Made by a program: the position numbers and the translations under genes
Part shown: piece after piece, positions 32,527-43,728 of the stretch
Layout: every line of letters begins with the position of its first letter
How positions within the stretch are numbered: position 1 is the first letter of the stretch
Notes under the pieces: generated by a model
Seen by the model: the letters and a program-made list of their open reading frames with translations, nothing else
What the model was told of the DNA's origin: nothing
Database searches by the model: none
Assembly: GCA_965220505.1 (NCBI GenBank)
Contig: CBDCQE010000003.1
Span: 248,001-312,000 of the forward strand
Reading direction: 5' to 3'
DNA from: Bin87 sp965220505
Lineage (GTDB): Bacteria > Chloroflexota > Dehalococcoidia > Lucifugimonadales > UBA3495
DNA length: 64,000 nt

Positions 32527-33678
32527 ATGGCTATCTACAAAATTAAAGGGAATAACGAGAAGCTGGTCAAGGTTGATACGACGTCGTTAGGTGAAGAAGA
32601 GGTTTGGGAACGGAAGTTACAGCGTATGCTGCGCGATCGGCCAGAAGTGCTGGAGGATGGACTGATAATAATATCCGAGGAATTCGGCAATTGGCAGGAT
32701 TCCAACCGAAGGATTGACTTGTTGGGTTTGGACGCCGAAGGTCGTCTGGTGGTGGTCGAGTTGAAACGGGGTGAGACCGGCGGGCACATGGACTTGCAGG
32801 CCATCCGGTACGCCGCAATGGTCGCCAATATGACCTTTCAGCAAGCGGTGGACACTTACCAAGCCTATCTGGAAAAGCGCGCCAAGAATGAACCCGGTCG
32901 CGATCCCGTTGAAGAGGGCGATGCCGAGACCGGTCTCCGGGAGCATTTGCCGAGTAATGACCAAGACGAGCCAGTGATCCATACCGCGATACCCCGGATC
33001 ATTTTGGCTTCGGAGGATTTCAGCAAGGAACTGACCACGTGCGTGATGTGGCTGAACGATTCTTGGTTGAGAAACGCGGGTTACGAAATCAAATGTATCC
33101 GGTTACAACCGCATCGGAATAGCGATGAAATATTGATCGAAGCGAGTGTGGTAATCCCTCTGCCCGAAGCTTCCGACTATCAAACACAACTTGGGCAACG
33201 GGAGCAAGAAATTAGGTCGGTAACTTCAGAGAGGGTGCAATACATCCCCGGTGCCGCAGCTTTCAAGGAAAGCATCGAGCGTGCGCCTGAAAAGTTCCAG
33301 CCGGGTTTGGTGAGACTCTACGATGCAGCAATGGCGATGGAGCAAGAGAAAATCGCCGACCTTTCCACACGTATCAACGGCAAAGGCGATTATTGCCGTA
33401 TCAATTTAAAGGTCCCGGGCAAAGACCAACCGTTGGTATCATTCGGCAATCTCCTGAGGAAGGGTCGCGGGGGCGAGATAAATTTTTGGCCCACACAGGA
33501 TGAGCCGGCTCCCAATGCACTACGCAGGGTTGACCAACTGGTTGGCGAAGCCACTTCCAAGAATGGCGAACGTCACCGGAGACTGTCCAGAATAAAAGAC
33601 GATGACTTGGGCGAAATATTGACCGCCATCCATGACCTTTACAAAGAAGCCTCTGGATTCACGGGAATGACGGCATGA
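32527..33678 (+). CDS. NucS/DUF91-like PD-(D/E)XK nuclease-domain protein
   Basis: 383 aa. The N-terminal domain (residues 20-110) has a complete nuclease core: RRIDLLGLDAEGRLVVVELK with D64, E78 and K80, then a helix with Q91 (QAIRYAAMVA), as in NucS/endonuclease-like DUF91 proteins. The remaining 270 residues are unassigned; one stretch (RLYDAAMAMEQEKIADLSTRINGKGDYCRINLK) looks like a winged substrate-binding module. A DNA-acting role is inferred. It follows the DUF4258 pair by 15 nt with AAGGGG before its ATG, so it may belong to the same accessory cluster. Confidence 0.7.
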   Translation: MAIYKIKGNNEKLVKVDTTSLGEEEVWERKLQRMLRDRPEVLEDGLIIISEEFGNWQDSNRRIDLLGLDAEGRLVVVELKRGETGGHMDLQAIRYAAMVANMTFQQAVDTYQAYLEKRAKNEPGRDPVEEGDAETGLREHLPSNDQDEPVIHTAIPRIILASEDFSKELTTCVMWLNDSWLRNAGYEIKCIRLQPHRNSDEILIEASVVIPLPEASDYQTQLGQREQEIRSVTSERVQYIPGAAAFKESIERAPEKFQPGLVRLYDAAMAMEQEKIADLSTRINGKGDYCRINLKVPGKDQPLVSFGNLLRKGRGGEINFWPTQDEPAPNALRRVDQLVGEATSKNGERHRRLSRIKDDDLGEILTAIHDLYKEASGFTGMTA

Positions 33679-33690
33679 ATAGGGAAGCGA

Positions 33691-34890
33691 TCATCCCCGC
33701 TTGTCCGACACCACCCGCCCGCCCTTAATCACCAGCCGCAACTGGCGCAGGTTGTTGATGTCGTCCAGAGGGTTGGCGGCTACGACGATGAGGTCGGCGA
33801 GCTTGCCCGCGTCAACCGTGCCCAGTTGATCACCGACCCGGCACAGCTCGGCGGCGTTGCGGGTGGCGGCGATCAGGGTCTGCCAGGTGGTGGCGCCGTC
33901 CCGGACCCACAGGCCCATCTCCAGCAGGGCGGCCTCGCGCAGGGGGCGGATGTCGGAGCCCAGGGCCATCTTCGCCCCGGAGTCCAGAGCGCGGCGGAAC
34001 CAATAGGCGTGCTCGTCGGATGCGGCGTCGGCGCGGCACTGTAGTTCCTGGGCGATGTTGCGCTGCGCCAGCCAGCGTCGCTCGTAGTCGTTTTGGGCCT
34101 GCCCCTCGGTGAGGTGGGAGATGGCCAGTGTCGGGACGTACCAGGTGGGCGACTCGGCCAGGGTGGCGATGCACTCCTCGTCCATGATGTAGCCGTGCTC
34201 GACGGTGTGCGCGCCCAGGCGCAGGGCGGACTTGACGGCGTCGGGGTTGGCGGCGTGGGCCATCACCGGAAACTCGCGCTGGCGGGCGATGGCGAAGGCG
34301 GCGGAGAGCTCATCCTCGAGGAAGAACGAGTGCCAGTGGCGATCCCAGTCGGGGCCCATGATGCCGCCGGTGAGGTTCAGCTTGATGTGGTCCACCCCGT
34401 TCTTGATCTGCTCGCGGATGGCCTGGACGAACCCGTAGGGGCCGTCGCACTCCCTCGCCTGTCCCGAGGTGAGAAAGTGCCCGCCGGTGGTGGTCAGGAA
34501 GTAGCCGGATGCGAACACCCGAGGGCCGACCACGTCGCCGGAGTCGAAGGCCCGCTTCCAGGCCACATCCATGAAGTGGGCCGCGCCGCCGCAGCGCACG
34601 GCAGTGACCCCGCCCTCGGTCAGCGCCAACGATAGGGCGCGGCCGAAGTTGGCGGTCTCCTGGGCCACGGTCATGCCGGGCGGCACGGGATACTCGGGAT
34701 GGATGTGCACGTCCCACAGGCCGGGCAGCAGGAACGCGCCGCCCAGGTCGATAACGGTTGCGCCGGATGCGCTGGCCCGGCCGGCGCCCGCCTCCACGAT
34801 GCGGTCGTCGTCGATTACCACGGTGGCATCCGGCGTCACGCCCTCGTGCACGCAGTCGATGAGGTTGGCGTTGGTGAGGATGAGGGTCAT
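33691..34890 (-). CDS. Amidohydrolase family protein (imidazolonepropionase/prolidase-like)
   Basis: 399 aa. Composite N-terminal beta domain, metal site GLWDVHIHPEY (HxH), a probable bridging Lys in DHIKLNLTGGIM, then VMAHAANPDAVKSALRLGAHTVEHGY (two further His ligands) and the late Asp in MALGSDIRPLREA. The C-terminus GTVDAGKLADLIVVAANPLDDI is typical. Members of this branch cleave Xaa-Pro dipeptides or cyclic amides; the substrate is not assignable. The ATG at 34890 has GGAGG 7 nt upstream. It is convergent with the nuclease-like gene and divergent from the lipoprotein gene. Confidence 0.87.
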   Translation of the reverse strand: MTLILTNANLIDCVHEGVTPDATVVIDDDRIVEAGAGRASASGATVIDLGGAFLLPGLWDVHIHPEYPVPPGMTVAQETANFGRALSLALTEGGVTAVRCGGAAHFMDVAWKRAFDSGDVVGPRVFASGYFLTTTGGHFLTSGQARECDGPYGFVQAIREQIKNGVDHIKLNLTGGIMGPDWDRHWHSFFLEDELSAAFAIARQREFPVMAHAANPDAVKSALRLGAHTVEHGYIMDEECIATLAESPTWYVPTLAISHLTEGQAQNDYERRWLAQRNIAQELQCRADAASDEHAYWFRRALDSGAKMALGSDIRPLREAALLEMGLWVRDGATTWQTLIAATRNAAELCRVGDQLGTVDAGKLADLIVVAANPLDDINNLRQLRLVIKGGRVVSDKRG

Positions 34891-34988
34891 GGCGGAACCT
34901 CCGGCGGACGGCATTATACGGTACGGGCCGATGCCAAGGCGTGCAGGTGATATGATGCGTCACGCTGCTAGGGAGGACTTTTGGGATT

Positions 34989-36734
34989 ATGCTGCATCGC
35001 TCACGTGGCAGGGTGGCCTCTGGGCTCGCCATAGCAGTCGCGCTGTGGATGCTGGCATTGGCGTGCACATCGCCGGAACTACCACCCGCCGTGCCCACTG
35101 TGGCGCCGGAGGCGGTCGCTGCGTCACCTACGGACACGCCCGAGCCGGCACCCACCGCAACGGACGCCCTTCCTACGCCAACCTCCACGCCAGTGCCGAC
35201 CGCAACGCTCGTACTACCCACCAATACGCCGGCACCGACCTTCACACCACAGCCCATACCGACCGCCACGCCTGCCGCAACACCCAGACCGACATACACA
35301 CCGCGGCCGCAGTCGACGTCCACACCGATACCCACCTTCGCGCCCCGACCGACCAACACGCCGACTATACCGAGTGCGGTCAGGGAACTGGAAAATGGGG
35401 AATGGCTGGTTGAAAACGAACGAGCGCTCGCGAGCCAGATTGCAACGTTGCCGTGGGTCGCCGACGGGTTGGAAGGCTACGAAGTTGAACCGGCGCAGCG
35501 GCTCGTGGATCTGGCACTCTGGTTCCGGGAGGTTTTCGAAATAGCTATTGGACAGGAATGGCTGGAAGACAATGTGACCAACGACGAAGCGATTGCATTA
35601 GCCTCGATCCGTTGGTTGGCGTATTACGGGGACGCGTTACCGACCGCGATTTCGCGAAAGTCTTGGTTCGGCGACGGCATCACTACTGACGAAGCAACCG
35701 CTATCCAAAACCTCTACTGGCTAGTGTGGGCTGAAGACGACATGGTGGTTCAGGAAAATATTAAGACTGGTTTCAGGCTGCTTGCCATGCCGTTTATGGA
35801 GAGCATCGACGGCGCGGACGCTCTGGCGATTAGGTCATTGCGGTCGCTCGAGCAAGACGATGAGGAGACCTTCCTGAAGGTAATAGCTCATCCAAATATC
35901 GACGACGGTATCAACGACGAAGAGGCGAAGATGATCGCGCTGCTCGGCGGTACGTATTCGTACCGTCCCGAGTCCGGAGACGTGCTGCTGCGAGGAACCA
36001 ACGTTTACTGGGAAGAGCGCTCCATTGAGTTGCCGATTTCAGGCGACGTATTGCTGGCCGTAGTGCGCATTCGTGATCAGTCGACGGCCAGCATGGACTA
36101 CCTCGAACATAGTGTGCGAACCATCGAGGCATTCATGGGCGTACCTGTCCCCGTCGGATACATAGCTTTGCTCTACGACGACGCCGTGTTCCCAGGATCG
36201 GGCGGGACCAATTTTGGCACACACATGGCAATGCAGTTGCTGTATGACGTGGACAACGGTTTTTGGTGGGACTACACGCCGTTTGTGATCGCCCACGAAG
36301 TGGCGCACTACTATTGGCATGGCAACCGAGATTGGATCGACGAAGGCGCCGCGGAAATCCTTGGCAGTATCTCCGAATACGCCAGGGATGAAACACCGAT
36401 TGGCGTGACCAACAACCCGTGCGCCGCGGTCAAGACGATAGGGGAACTGGAAGCAATGGACCCCGAAGAATTGGGAACTCGGGGGTTCAACTGCAACTAC
36501 TCGTTGGGCGAGCAGATCTTCCTGGACCTGTACAACAGCCTGGGTGACGAGACCTTCCGGCAGGGGTTCCGCAGTCTGTACCTGAAGTCGCAGGCGGATG
36601 ATTCTTCGGACGACTGCGAGGGGACCGACCTGGGCATCTGCCATTTGGTGGCGGCGTTCAAGGCGGATGTATCGGAGGTGGACGTGGCGAAGGTGGACGA
36701 GATCGTGGCGCGGTGGTACGGGCCGCTGCCGTAG
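34989..36734 (+). CDS. Lipoprotein zinc metalloprotease with Pro/Thr-rich stalk
   Basis: A 581-aa predicted surface lipoprotein. A signal peptide ends in lipobox LALAC with C26. Residues 35-127 are a Pro/Thr/Ala-rich linker of TPTPxPT-type repeats, a common stalk in Chloroflexota. A helical region follows (about 130-300), then a gluzincin-like protease domain with HEVAH at 436-440 and a downstream DEGAAE about 18 residues later as third ligand, then a helical C-terminus. It is expected to sit outside the membrane and cut peptides. An extended -10-like TGATATGAT lies upstream and GGGAGGA precedes the ATG. Confidence 0.82.
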   Translation: MLHRSRGRVASGLAIAVALWMLALACTSPELPPAVPTVAPEAVAASPTDTPEPAPTATDALPTPTSTPVPTATLVLPTNTPAPTFTPQPIPTATPAATPRPTYTPRPQSTSTPIPTFAPRPTNTPTIPSAVRELENGEWLVENERALASQIATLPWVADGLEGYEVEPAQRLVDLALWFREVFEIAIGQEWLEDNVTNDEAIALASIRWLAYYGDALPTAISRKSWFGDGITTDEATAIQNLYWLVWAEDDMVVQENIKTGFRLLAMPFMESIDGADALAIRSLRSLEQDDEETFLKVIAHPNIDDGINDEEAKMIALLGGTYSYRPESGDVLLRGTNVYWEERSIELPISGDVLLAVVRIRDQSTASMDYLEHSVRTIEAFMGVPVPVGYIALLYDDAVFPGSGGTNFGTHMAMQLLYDVDNGFWWDYTPFVIAHEVAHYYWHGNRDWIDEGAAEILGSISEYARDETPIGVTNNPCAAVKTIGELEAMDPEELGTRGFNCNYSLGEQIFLDLYNSLGDETFRQGFRSLYLKSQADDSSDDCEGTDLGICHLVAAFKADVSEVDVAKVDEIVARWYGPLP

Positions 36735-36749
36735 CGGATATGAGCAGGT

Positions 36750-37451
36750 CTAGAGCGTTTCGGCGGTGTCCGGCCCGGCCGGTGGCATGAAGTCGGACAC
36801 CGCCAGGACCACGTCGGGGAAAGCGCACGGGCTGATGCTTTCGCCGGCCCGGTAGGTTCGGACGGCGGCGTACTCCGCGCAGTTGGGCTCGGCGTAGGCC
36901 GTGACTTCCTGCGCCCGCAGGTTGGCGACCCACACCTCCGGGATGCCGGCGGCAGCGTACCGCGCGAGCTTGGCGCCCTGATCGTAGGCCAGCGAACTGT
37001 CGGCGAATTCGATGACCAGGTACACGTCCTCAGGCATAGTCCGGGACACCGGGCCGGAACCGGGCTCGGTCCATCGCTTCAAAACAGCGGCCGGCTCTGG
37101 AGCAGTGTTGTCGTTCAAATAGATAGGGCCTACCATCTGCACGGTCGCCCGTCCGATCAGCGGAGGGACAAACAATGTACTTGCCCAGTTAGTGCCTCTC
37201 GTGTGGCGGTCGCCTATTGGCGGCATAATGATTATCACTCCGTCAATCAATTCAACTCGGTCGGACTTGTACAGGATGCCGGATGCTTCCATAGCCACAT
37301 AATCATCGACCGTGAACCGATGTCGGCCGGCCAGTACGTCGGCCTGCTCGCCGGCGTCGATGATGCCGGAGCGGACCAGGGCGGCGCACTCTGCGGAGTT
37401 GAACGGTCGCGCCGGGGGCATCCCGACCATCGTCAGCGTCGTTGTAGTCAT
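36750..37451 (-). CDS. Uma2 family protein, copy 1 (active-site Asp apparently lost)
   Basis: A 233-aa Uma2/DUF820 protein (predicted PD-(D/E)XK nuclease). It has RFTVDDYVAMEASGIL, RVELIDGVIIIMPPIG, and the C-terminal catalytic half VIEFADSSLAYDQGAKLARYAAAGIPEVWVANL. In the family the first metal ligand is the Asp of EPDxxV; the two neighbouring paralogues read QPDIAV and EPDVTV, but this copy reads PEPAAVLKRW, lacking the Asp. It may be catalytically dead. First from the left of three tandem paralogues on the minus strand. The 3' end lies 15 bp from the convergent lipoprotein gene. Confidence 0.8.
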   Translation of the reverse strand: MTTTTLTMVGMPPARPFNSAECAALVRSGIIDAGEQADVLAGRHRFTVDDYVAMEASGILYKSDRVELIDGVIIIMPPIGDRHTRGTNWASTLFVPPLIGRATVQMVGPIYLNDNTAPEPAAVLKRWTEPGSGPVSRTMPEDVYLVIEFADSSLAYDQGAKLARYAAAGIPEVWVANLRAQEVTAYAEPNCAEYAAVRTYRAGESISPCAFPDVVLAVSDFMPPAGPDTAETL

Positions 37452-37470
37452 CGGGGATTTCTCCGAATTA

Positions 37471-38154
37471 TCAGGATGTCTCGCCGAGCGGCGGCATGAA
37501 GTCGGACACCGCCAGGACCACGTCGGGGAAGGCGCGTGGGCTGATGCTCTCGCCGGCCCGGTAGGTTCGGATGGCGGCGTACTCCGCGCCCGACGGCTCG
37601 GCGTAGGACGTGACTTCCTGCGCCCGCAGGTTGGCTATCCACACCTCAGGGATACCGGCGGCGGCGTACCGGGCCAGCTTGGCGCCGCGGTCGAAGGCCA
37701 GCGTGCTGTCCGCGACCTCGATGACCAGGTGTACGTCCGGCGGGAGATATGGCCCCACCTCGCTCAAAGGACGCTCACGCAACACCGCAATGTCGGGTTG
37801 CGGCGCGCTGCGGTCGTTCAGGCGAATTGCTCCCTGCACCCGCACTATTGCACGACCGATTAGAGGCGGAACGAATAGTCTGGTCAGCCAATCAATGCTG
37901 ACCTCGTGAGGATCGCCGATGGGCGGCATAATGATTATTTCCCCGTCGATCAGTTCGATACGGTCGTCTTCGTGGAGAATGCCCGCCCTCTCCATGGCCA
38001 GGTACTCGTCCACAGTGAAACGGCGGCGGCCGGCCAGCACGTCGGCCTGCTCGCCCGCGTCGATGATGCCGGCGCGGGCCAGGGCGGCGCACTCTTCGGA
38101 CCTGAACGGTCGCGGCGGCGGCATCCCGACCATCGTCAGCGTCGTTGTAGTCAT
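37471..38154 (-). CDS. Uma2 family endonuclease, copy 2
   Basis: 227 aa, closely related to copy 1 over its whole length (ECAALARAGIIDAGEQADVLAGRRRFTVDEYLAMERAGIL). The predicted active site is complete: PQPDIAVLR, VIEVADSTLAFDRGAKLARYA. Uma2 proteins are abundant in Cyanobacteria and Chloroflexota and are predicted restriction-like endonucleases, but their biological role is unresolved. ATG 38154 (MTTTTLTMVG) has GGAGG about 8 nt upstream. It lies 20 nt before copy 1. Confidence 0.85.
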   Translation of the reverse strand: MTTTTLTMVGMPPPRPFRSEECAALARAGIIDAGEQADVLAGRRRFTVDEYLAMERAGILHEDDRIELIDGEIIIMPPIGDPHEVSIDWLTRLFVPPLIGRAIVRVQGAIRLNDRSAPQPDIAVLRERPLSEVGPYLPPDVHLVIEVADSTLAFDRGAKLARYAAAGIPEVWIANLRAQEVTSYAEPSGAEYAAIRTYRAGESISPRAFPDVVLAVSDFMPPLGETS

Positions 38155-38201
38155 CAGGGATTCCTCCGCGTATTTCGCGCCCGTCGCCAGGATCACAGGG
38201 C

Positions 38202-38900
38202 TTACGGCGCATCCTCGCTCTGGCCGGCCGGTGGCATGAAGTCGGACACTGCCAGGACCACGTCGGGGAAGGCGCGTGGGCTGATGCTTTCGCCGGCCCG
38301 GCAGGTGCGGACGGCGGCGTAACCCGTCTCCGCAGGGTCATTGTAGGTGGTCACCTCCCGCCCGCGCAGGTTGAGTATCCACACCTCAGGGATGCCGGCG
38401 GCGGCGTACCGGGCCAGCTTCACGCCGCGGTCATACGCCAGCGTAGTGTCCGACACCTCAATGACAAAGTACACGTCGCCGGTCTCCGCGCGCTCCCAAC
38501 TGCGTGACAAACTCCGCACGGTCACGTCAGGCTCCGGGGCGCTGCGGTCGTTCAGATAGATAGACCCCTGTATCTGCACTATTGCGCGGCCCACCAAGGG
38601 CGGAACCAGCAGCATGGTCAGCCAGTTCGTGCCGCCCAGGTGGTATGGGCCCATTGGCTCCTTAATGATTATTTCCCCGTCCAGCAATTCCACGCGCTCG
38701 TGTTCCCGGCGCAGTTCGCCCAGGATGCCAGCCTCGCCCATGGCCATATACTCGTCCACCGTGAAGCGGCGGACACCGGCGAGCACGTCGGCCCGCTCAT
38801 CCGCGGCGATGATGCCGGCCTGAACCATGACGTCACACTCCTCGGGGGTGAAGAGCCTGGTCAGGTAGATTGGGACAGCGCCTACGGTTGTCGTTGTCAT
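38202..38900 (-). CDS. Uma2 family endonuclease, copy 3
   Basis: 232 aa, the most diverged of the three paralogues. It has FTPEECDVMVQAGIIAADERADVLAGVRRFTVDEYMAM, a short insertion LGELRREHERVELLDGEIIIKEPMG, and the complete site PEPDVTV with VIEVSDTTLAYDRGVKLARYA. The start at 38900 (MTTTTVGAVPI) has GAGG upstream; an earlier in-frame Met is possible. It is the 5' gene of the tandem array and lies divergent from the acetyl-CoA synthetase. Confidence 0.83.
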   Translation of the reverse strand: MTTTTVGAVPIYLTRLFTPEECDVMVQAGIIAADERADVLAGVRRFTVDEYMAMGEAGILGELRREHERVELLDGEIIIKEPMGPYHLGGTNWLTMLLVPPLVGRAIVQIQGSIYLNDRSAPEPDVTVRSLSRSWERAETGDVYFVIEVSDTTLAYDRGVKLARYAAAGIPEVWILNLRGREVTTYNDPAETGYAAVRTCRAGESISPRAFPDVVLAVSDFMPPAGQSEDAP

Positions 38901-39064
38901 CTCTTTTCCTCTTGGCATCGTGTCGCCGGGGTTATCGCAGGCGGATTCTAGCATAGGGAGCCCAGGGGTCCGCTCCAATCTCCGGTCAGCCAGCGCAGGC
39001 AAACAGTATGCTAATATCTGCCTGACTCGCTTTGAATATTTTGCCGTCCCGGAGGTTCCCCATC

Positions 39065-41017
<1,953 letters not shown>

Positions 41018-41053
41018 CCCGATCGACAATCCTCACAACACGATGCCCCGTAC

Positions 41054-41084
41054 AAGGCCTTCTCCGTCGTGGAGAGGGCCTTTA
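41054..41084 (+). terminator. Rho-independent terminator after acs
   Basis: AAGGCCTTCTCC (41054-41065) pairs with GGAGAGGGCCTT (41071-41082) over a 5-nt loop, with one G-T pair, ending in TTTAT. Confidence 0.75.
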
Positions 41085-41225
41085 TCAATGCGCAAAAGAC
41101 GCGCGGTCTTTACGCGACAGGCTGCGGTTTCTTCGTGCTATGTTGGCCGCAAGGAATTCAGGACGAGCATTTCTGTGGACGCTGATTGTTCGCCGGTCCC
41201 TCGGCGCTGATTTGGACGGAATCGC

Positions 41226-42254
41226 ATGACTGCACCCACGCCCTACAATAACCACAGCCTGGTGGGTGAGGCCCTGCGGCTCCTGGCCGCGGGACTGGGT
41301 CCCTACGTGGCTGGAAAGATGACCGAAGCGGTGGAAGCCGGACGGTACGCGCCGGACGACTCCGCAGCGCTGGGCGAGATCTCCGGGGATATCTCGGTGA
41401 CCCTGCGCGTGATGGCCATGGCCTGGAACGACGTGTTCCGCGACAGGCTGGGCCCTGCCGAGCGCAGCCTGGTATCCGAGATCCGCGAAACGCGCAATCG
41501 CTGGGCACACCAGGATGCCTTCGACGACGACGACCTGGACCGTGCGCTGGACTCCATAGGCCGGTTGCTGGCCGCCGTCGGCGCCATCAACGAGGCCAAA
41601 CGCATCGACGGCGCCAAACACCGCCTCCGCCTCAGACGCTATGGGGCGCAATCGCCCAAGGCAACCGATGCGGATGGCCCCGGACCGGATTCCGGAGCCG
41701 AACCGGAACCGGCCGATGGGCCGGCCGGAATGCAGCCGATGGATCGACCCGGCGGCGTGGAAACACGCCCCGCCGTTGCGTCCGGCGCCAGCACCGACGC
41801 CCGGCCCGCGGATACCGTCGCCGTCAATGACAGCGCGCGCGAACAACTGCTCCAGAATCACATCATCCAGGGTCTGGATTTACGACGACGCGAGCACTTC
41901 GGACACGCCATGGCGGAATTCGAGCAGGCGCTTCACATCGACCCGGATCGAGCGGACGCCTGGTTCCACCGGGGTATGACCTGGGGACTCATGGGCGACC
42001 ATGATCGTGCCATCGCCGACTTCAACCGCGCCATCGCCATCGCTCCGCAGTATGCCGAGGCCTACAACTGCCGCGGGTACGCACGTTTCTGCCTCGGCGA
42101 ATACCGGCGAGCGGTGGAGGACCTGGAACGCGCCGACCGGTTGAATCCCGGCGACGAGTTGATCCAGGGCAACCTGCAGCAGGCCCGGATGCGGTTCCTG
42201 CAGCAGCCGGAGAATCCCGACCGGACGAGATACGAGGCCGGCCCAACGACGTAA
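41226..42254 (+). CDS. Swt1-type HEPN domain protein with C-terminal TPRs
   Basis: 342 aa. The N-terminal 125 residues form a helical HEPN domain of the Swt1-associated type, with the characteristic ETRNRWAHQDAFDDDDLDRALDSIGRLL (RxxxNxWAH element). HEPN domains are often RNases or RNA-binding partners in conflict systems. An acidic, Pro/Gly/Asp-rich linker (145-205) leads to three TPR units (205-320; DLRRREHFGHAMAEFEQALHIDPDRADAW and following). The combination suggests an adaptor or regulator. An extended -10-like TGCTATGTT lies about 85 nt upstream. No partner gene is adjacent on this strand. Confidence 0.75.
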   Translation: MTAPTPYNNHSLVGEALRLLAAGLGPYVAGKMTEAVEAGRYAPDDSAALGEISGDISVTLRVMAMAWNDVFRDRLGPAERSLVSEIRETRNRWAHQDAFDDDDLDRALDSIGRLLAAVGAINEAKRIDGAKHRLRLRRYGAQSPKATDADGPGPDSGAEPEPADGPAGMQPMDRPGGVETRPAVASGASTDARPADTVAVNDSAREQLLQNHIIQGLDLRRREHFGHAMAEFEQALHIDPDRADAWFHRGMTWGLMGDHDRAIADFNRAIAIAPQYAEAYNCRGYARFCLGEYRRAVEDLERADRLNPGDELIQGNLQQARMRFLQQPENPDRTRYEAGPTT

Positions 42255-42258
42255 TGCG

Positions 42259-42289
42259 GTACCTGCCTCCGCCCGGCGCCAGGAGGTAC
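42259..42289. terminator. Weak hairpin between convergent HEPN/TPR and DUF4129 genes
   Basis: GTACCTGCCTCC (42259-42270) pairs with GGAGGTAC (42282-42289) with a 2-nt bulge. It could act on both strands, but no T-tract is present. Confidence 0.3.
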
Positions 42290-42314
42290 TGCACCCTCCG
42301 AACCGGGCCGGCGC

Positions 42315-43685
42315 TCACTGGTGCGGTTGGAGTTCGTCGAGGTCTTCCAGTAGGGATGACATGGCATCCTGATCCGCGGCTTCGTAACGGGCGCCGTAGT
42401 AGTAGTGCTGGAAACCGCCGATGATCCGCGCTACCGGCGGGTCGGGCAGGGTCTCCTGGACCTCCTGCCGGTGTTCCTCCGGGGTCTGGGACCCGCGTCT
42501 GGGGAACCCGACCGCGTTGGCGACCTCAAGCATCCGATGATATACCTCGCGGGGCGTGGTCGGCGGCGGACGGCGACGACGGAATCCCGAGGCGCGGGAC
42601 ATCCATCCGGACAAAGTGTCGGCCAGGTCCTGACCGGCGTCCCCCCAGGAGAAGATGGACTCGCGCACCTCGCCGTCCGCGTAGCCGCCGCCAACCAGCC
42701 TCCGGCGTCGAAACATCCGGAACAGGACCCAGCCGGCCAGCGAAAGCGCAGCCAGGAATGCCAGCCACTTGAGGATGGTCAGGATCACGTTGGGCGGGCC
42801 GTCGCCCTCGACTTCGCGCAGGCTCTCGTGAAACTCCTGGATCTGCAGGCGGGCTAATTCCAGTCCGCTGAGGTCACCTCCGCCGAACAGGCCGGATACC
42901 CAGTTGCCCACGGCGACGAGGCCGGCGGCCAGGAGGCCCAAGAGGAGCAGAACGGGCCGGAGCGTCCACAGCCCGAGGAATGCCACCCCTTTCAGAATCG
43001 CGCGGGTGGCATCGTCCAACCCGCCGACGCCGATCGCCCCCAGGATCACCGCCAGCAGCAGCACGCCGCCCACACTGAACAGGATGGCGAGCATCCATCC
43101 CCGGTTCATGCGACCGGCCCCGCCTTCGGCGGCAAACCGGCTGATGGCCAAACCGGCCAGACCGGTGGCGAAAAACACCAGCAGCCCCGGAAGGCGGATG
43201 ATCGCGGCCGTCAAAATGGTGTCCGCGGCTACGGCAACGATTACCACCACCACGCCTCGAACGAAGGCGTTGCGAACCACGTCCAGGGTGACGTCGTCGC
43301 GGGCGATTGCCGTGCCCCTCCACCACAGCAACAACATGAAGATGGCCGACAGCCCCAACGCCGCCGCGGCTCGGAGATCGCCGGAAAGAACCTGGCCGAC
43401 GGGGAACCAACCGGCTCCCATGCTCAGTCCGGCCAGCACCAGTACCGACACCGCGCTCAGGCCCAGGCCGATGACTCCCCGCAGATTCAGCGAAAAGCGG
43501 ATGGTCTGAACGTACCAGGACAGGATGAACGACCACCCCACTGCCAGCAGAGCGATGCCCAACGGGATGGCGGCATCCGGCAGGCGGATGACGTGGGCGA
43601 ACAGACGGCAGCCCAGATACACCGCAAAACCCTCAAGAAAGAGGGCGATACAGACGATGAGAGCGGAGCGAGCGAAGGCGCCCAT
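42315..43685 (-). CDS. Membrane protein with C-terminal DUF4129 domain
   Basis: 456 aa. About ten hydrophobic segments (residues 5-300) precede a cytosolic or extracytosolic C-terminal domain PTTPREVYHRMLEVANAVGFPRRGSQTPEEHRQEV with VARIIGGFQHYYYGARYEAAD, the DUF4129 signature. DUF4129 is normally fused or linked to transglutaminase-like proteins in operons with MoxR ATPase and DUF58 protein. The DUF58 gene is found 0.9 kb upstream on the same strand, with two small genes inserted between. No transglutaminase domain is present in this protein. Role unknown; probably envelope-related. Confidence 0.75.
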   Translation of the reverse strand: MGAFARSALIVCIALFLEGFAVYLGCRLFAHVIRLPDAAIPLGIALLAVGWSFILSWYVQTIRFSLNLRGVIGLGLSAVSVLVLAGLSMGAGWFPVGQVLSGDLRAAAALGLSAIFMLLLWWRGTAIARDDVTLDVVRNAFVRGVVVVIVAVAADTILTAAIIRLPGLLVFFATGLAGLAISRFAAEGGAGRMNRGWMLAILFSVGGVLLLAVILGAIGVGGLDDATRAILKGVAFLGLWTLRPVLLLLGLLAAGLVAVGNWVSGLFGGGDLSGLELARLQIQEFHESLREVEGDGPPNVILTILKWLAFLAALSLAGWVLFRMFRRRRLVGGGYADGEVRESIFSWGDAGQDLADTLSGWMSRASGFRRRRPPPTTPREVYHRMLEVANAVGFPRRGSQTPEEHRQEVQETLPDPPVARIIGGFQHYYYGARYEAADQDAMSSLLEDLDELQPHQ

Positions 43686-43728
43686 ATGGTTGCCAAGTAG
43701 TTGGAATACAGGATAGCGATTGGCGTGG

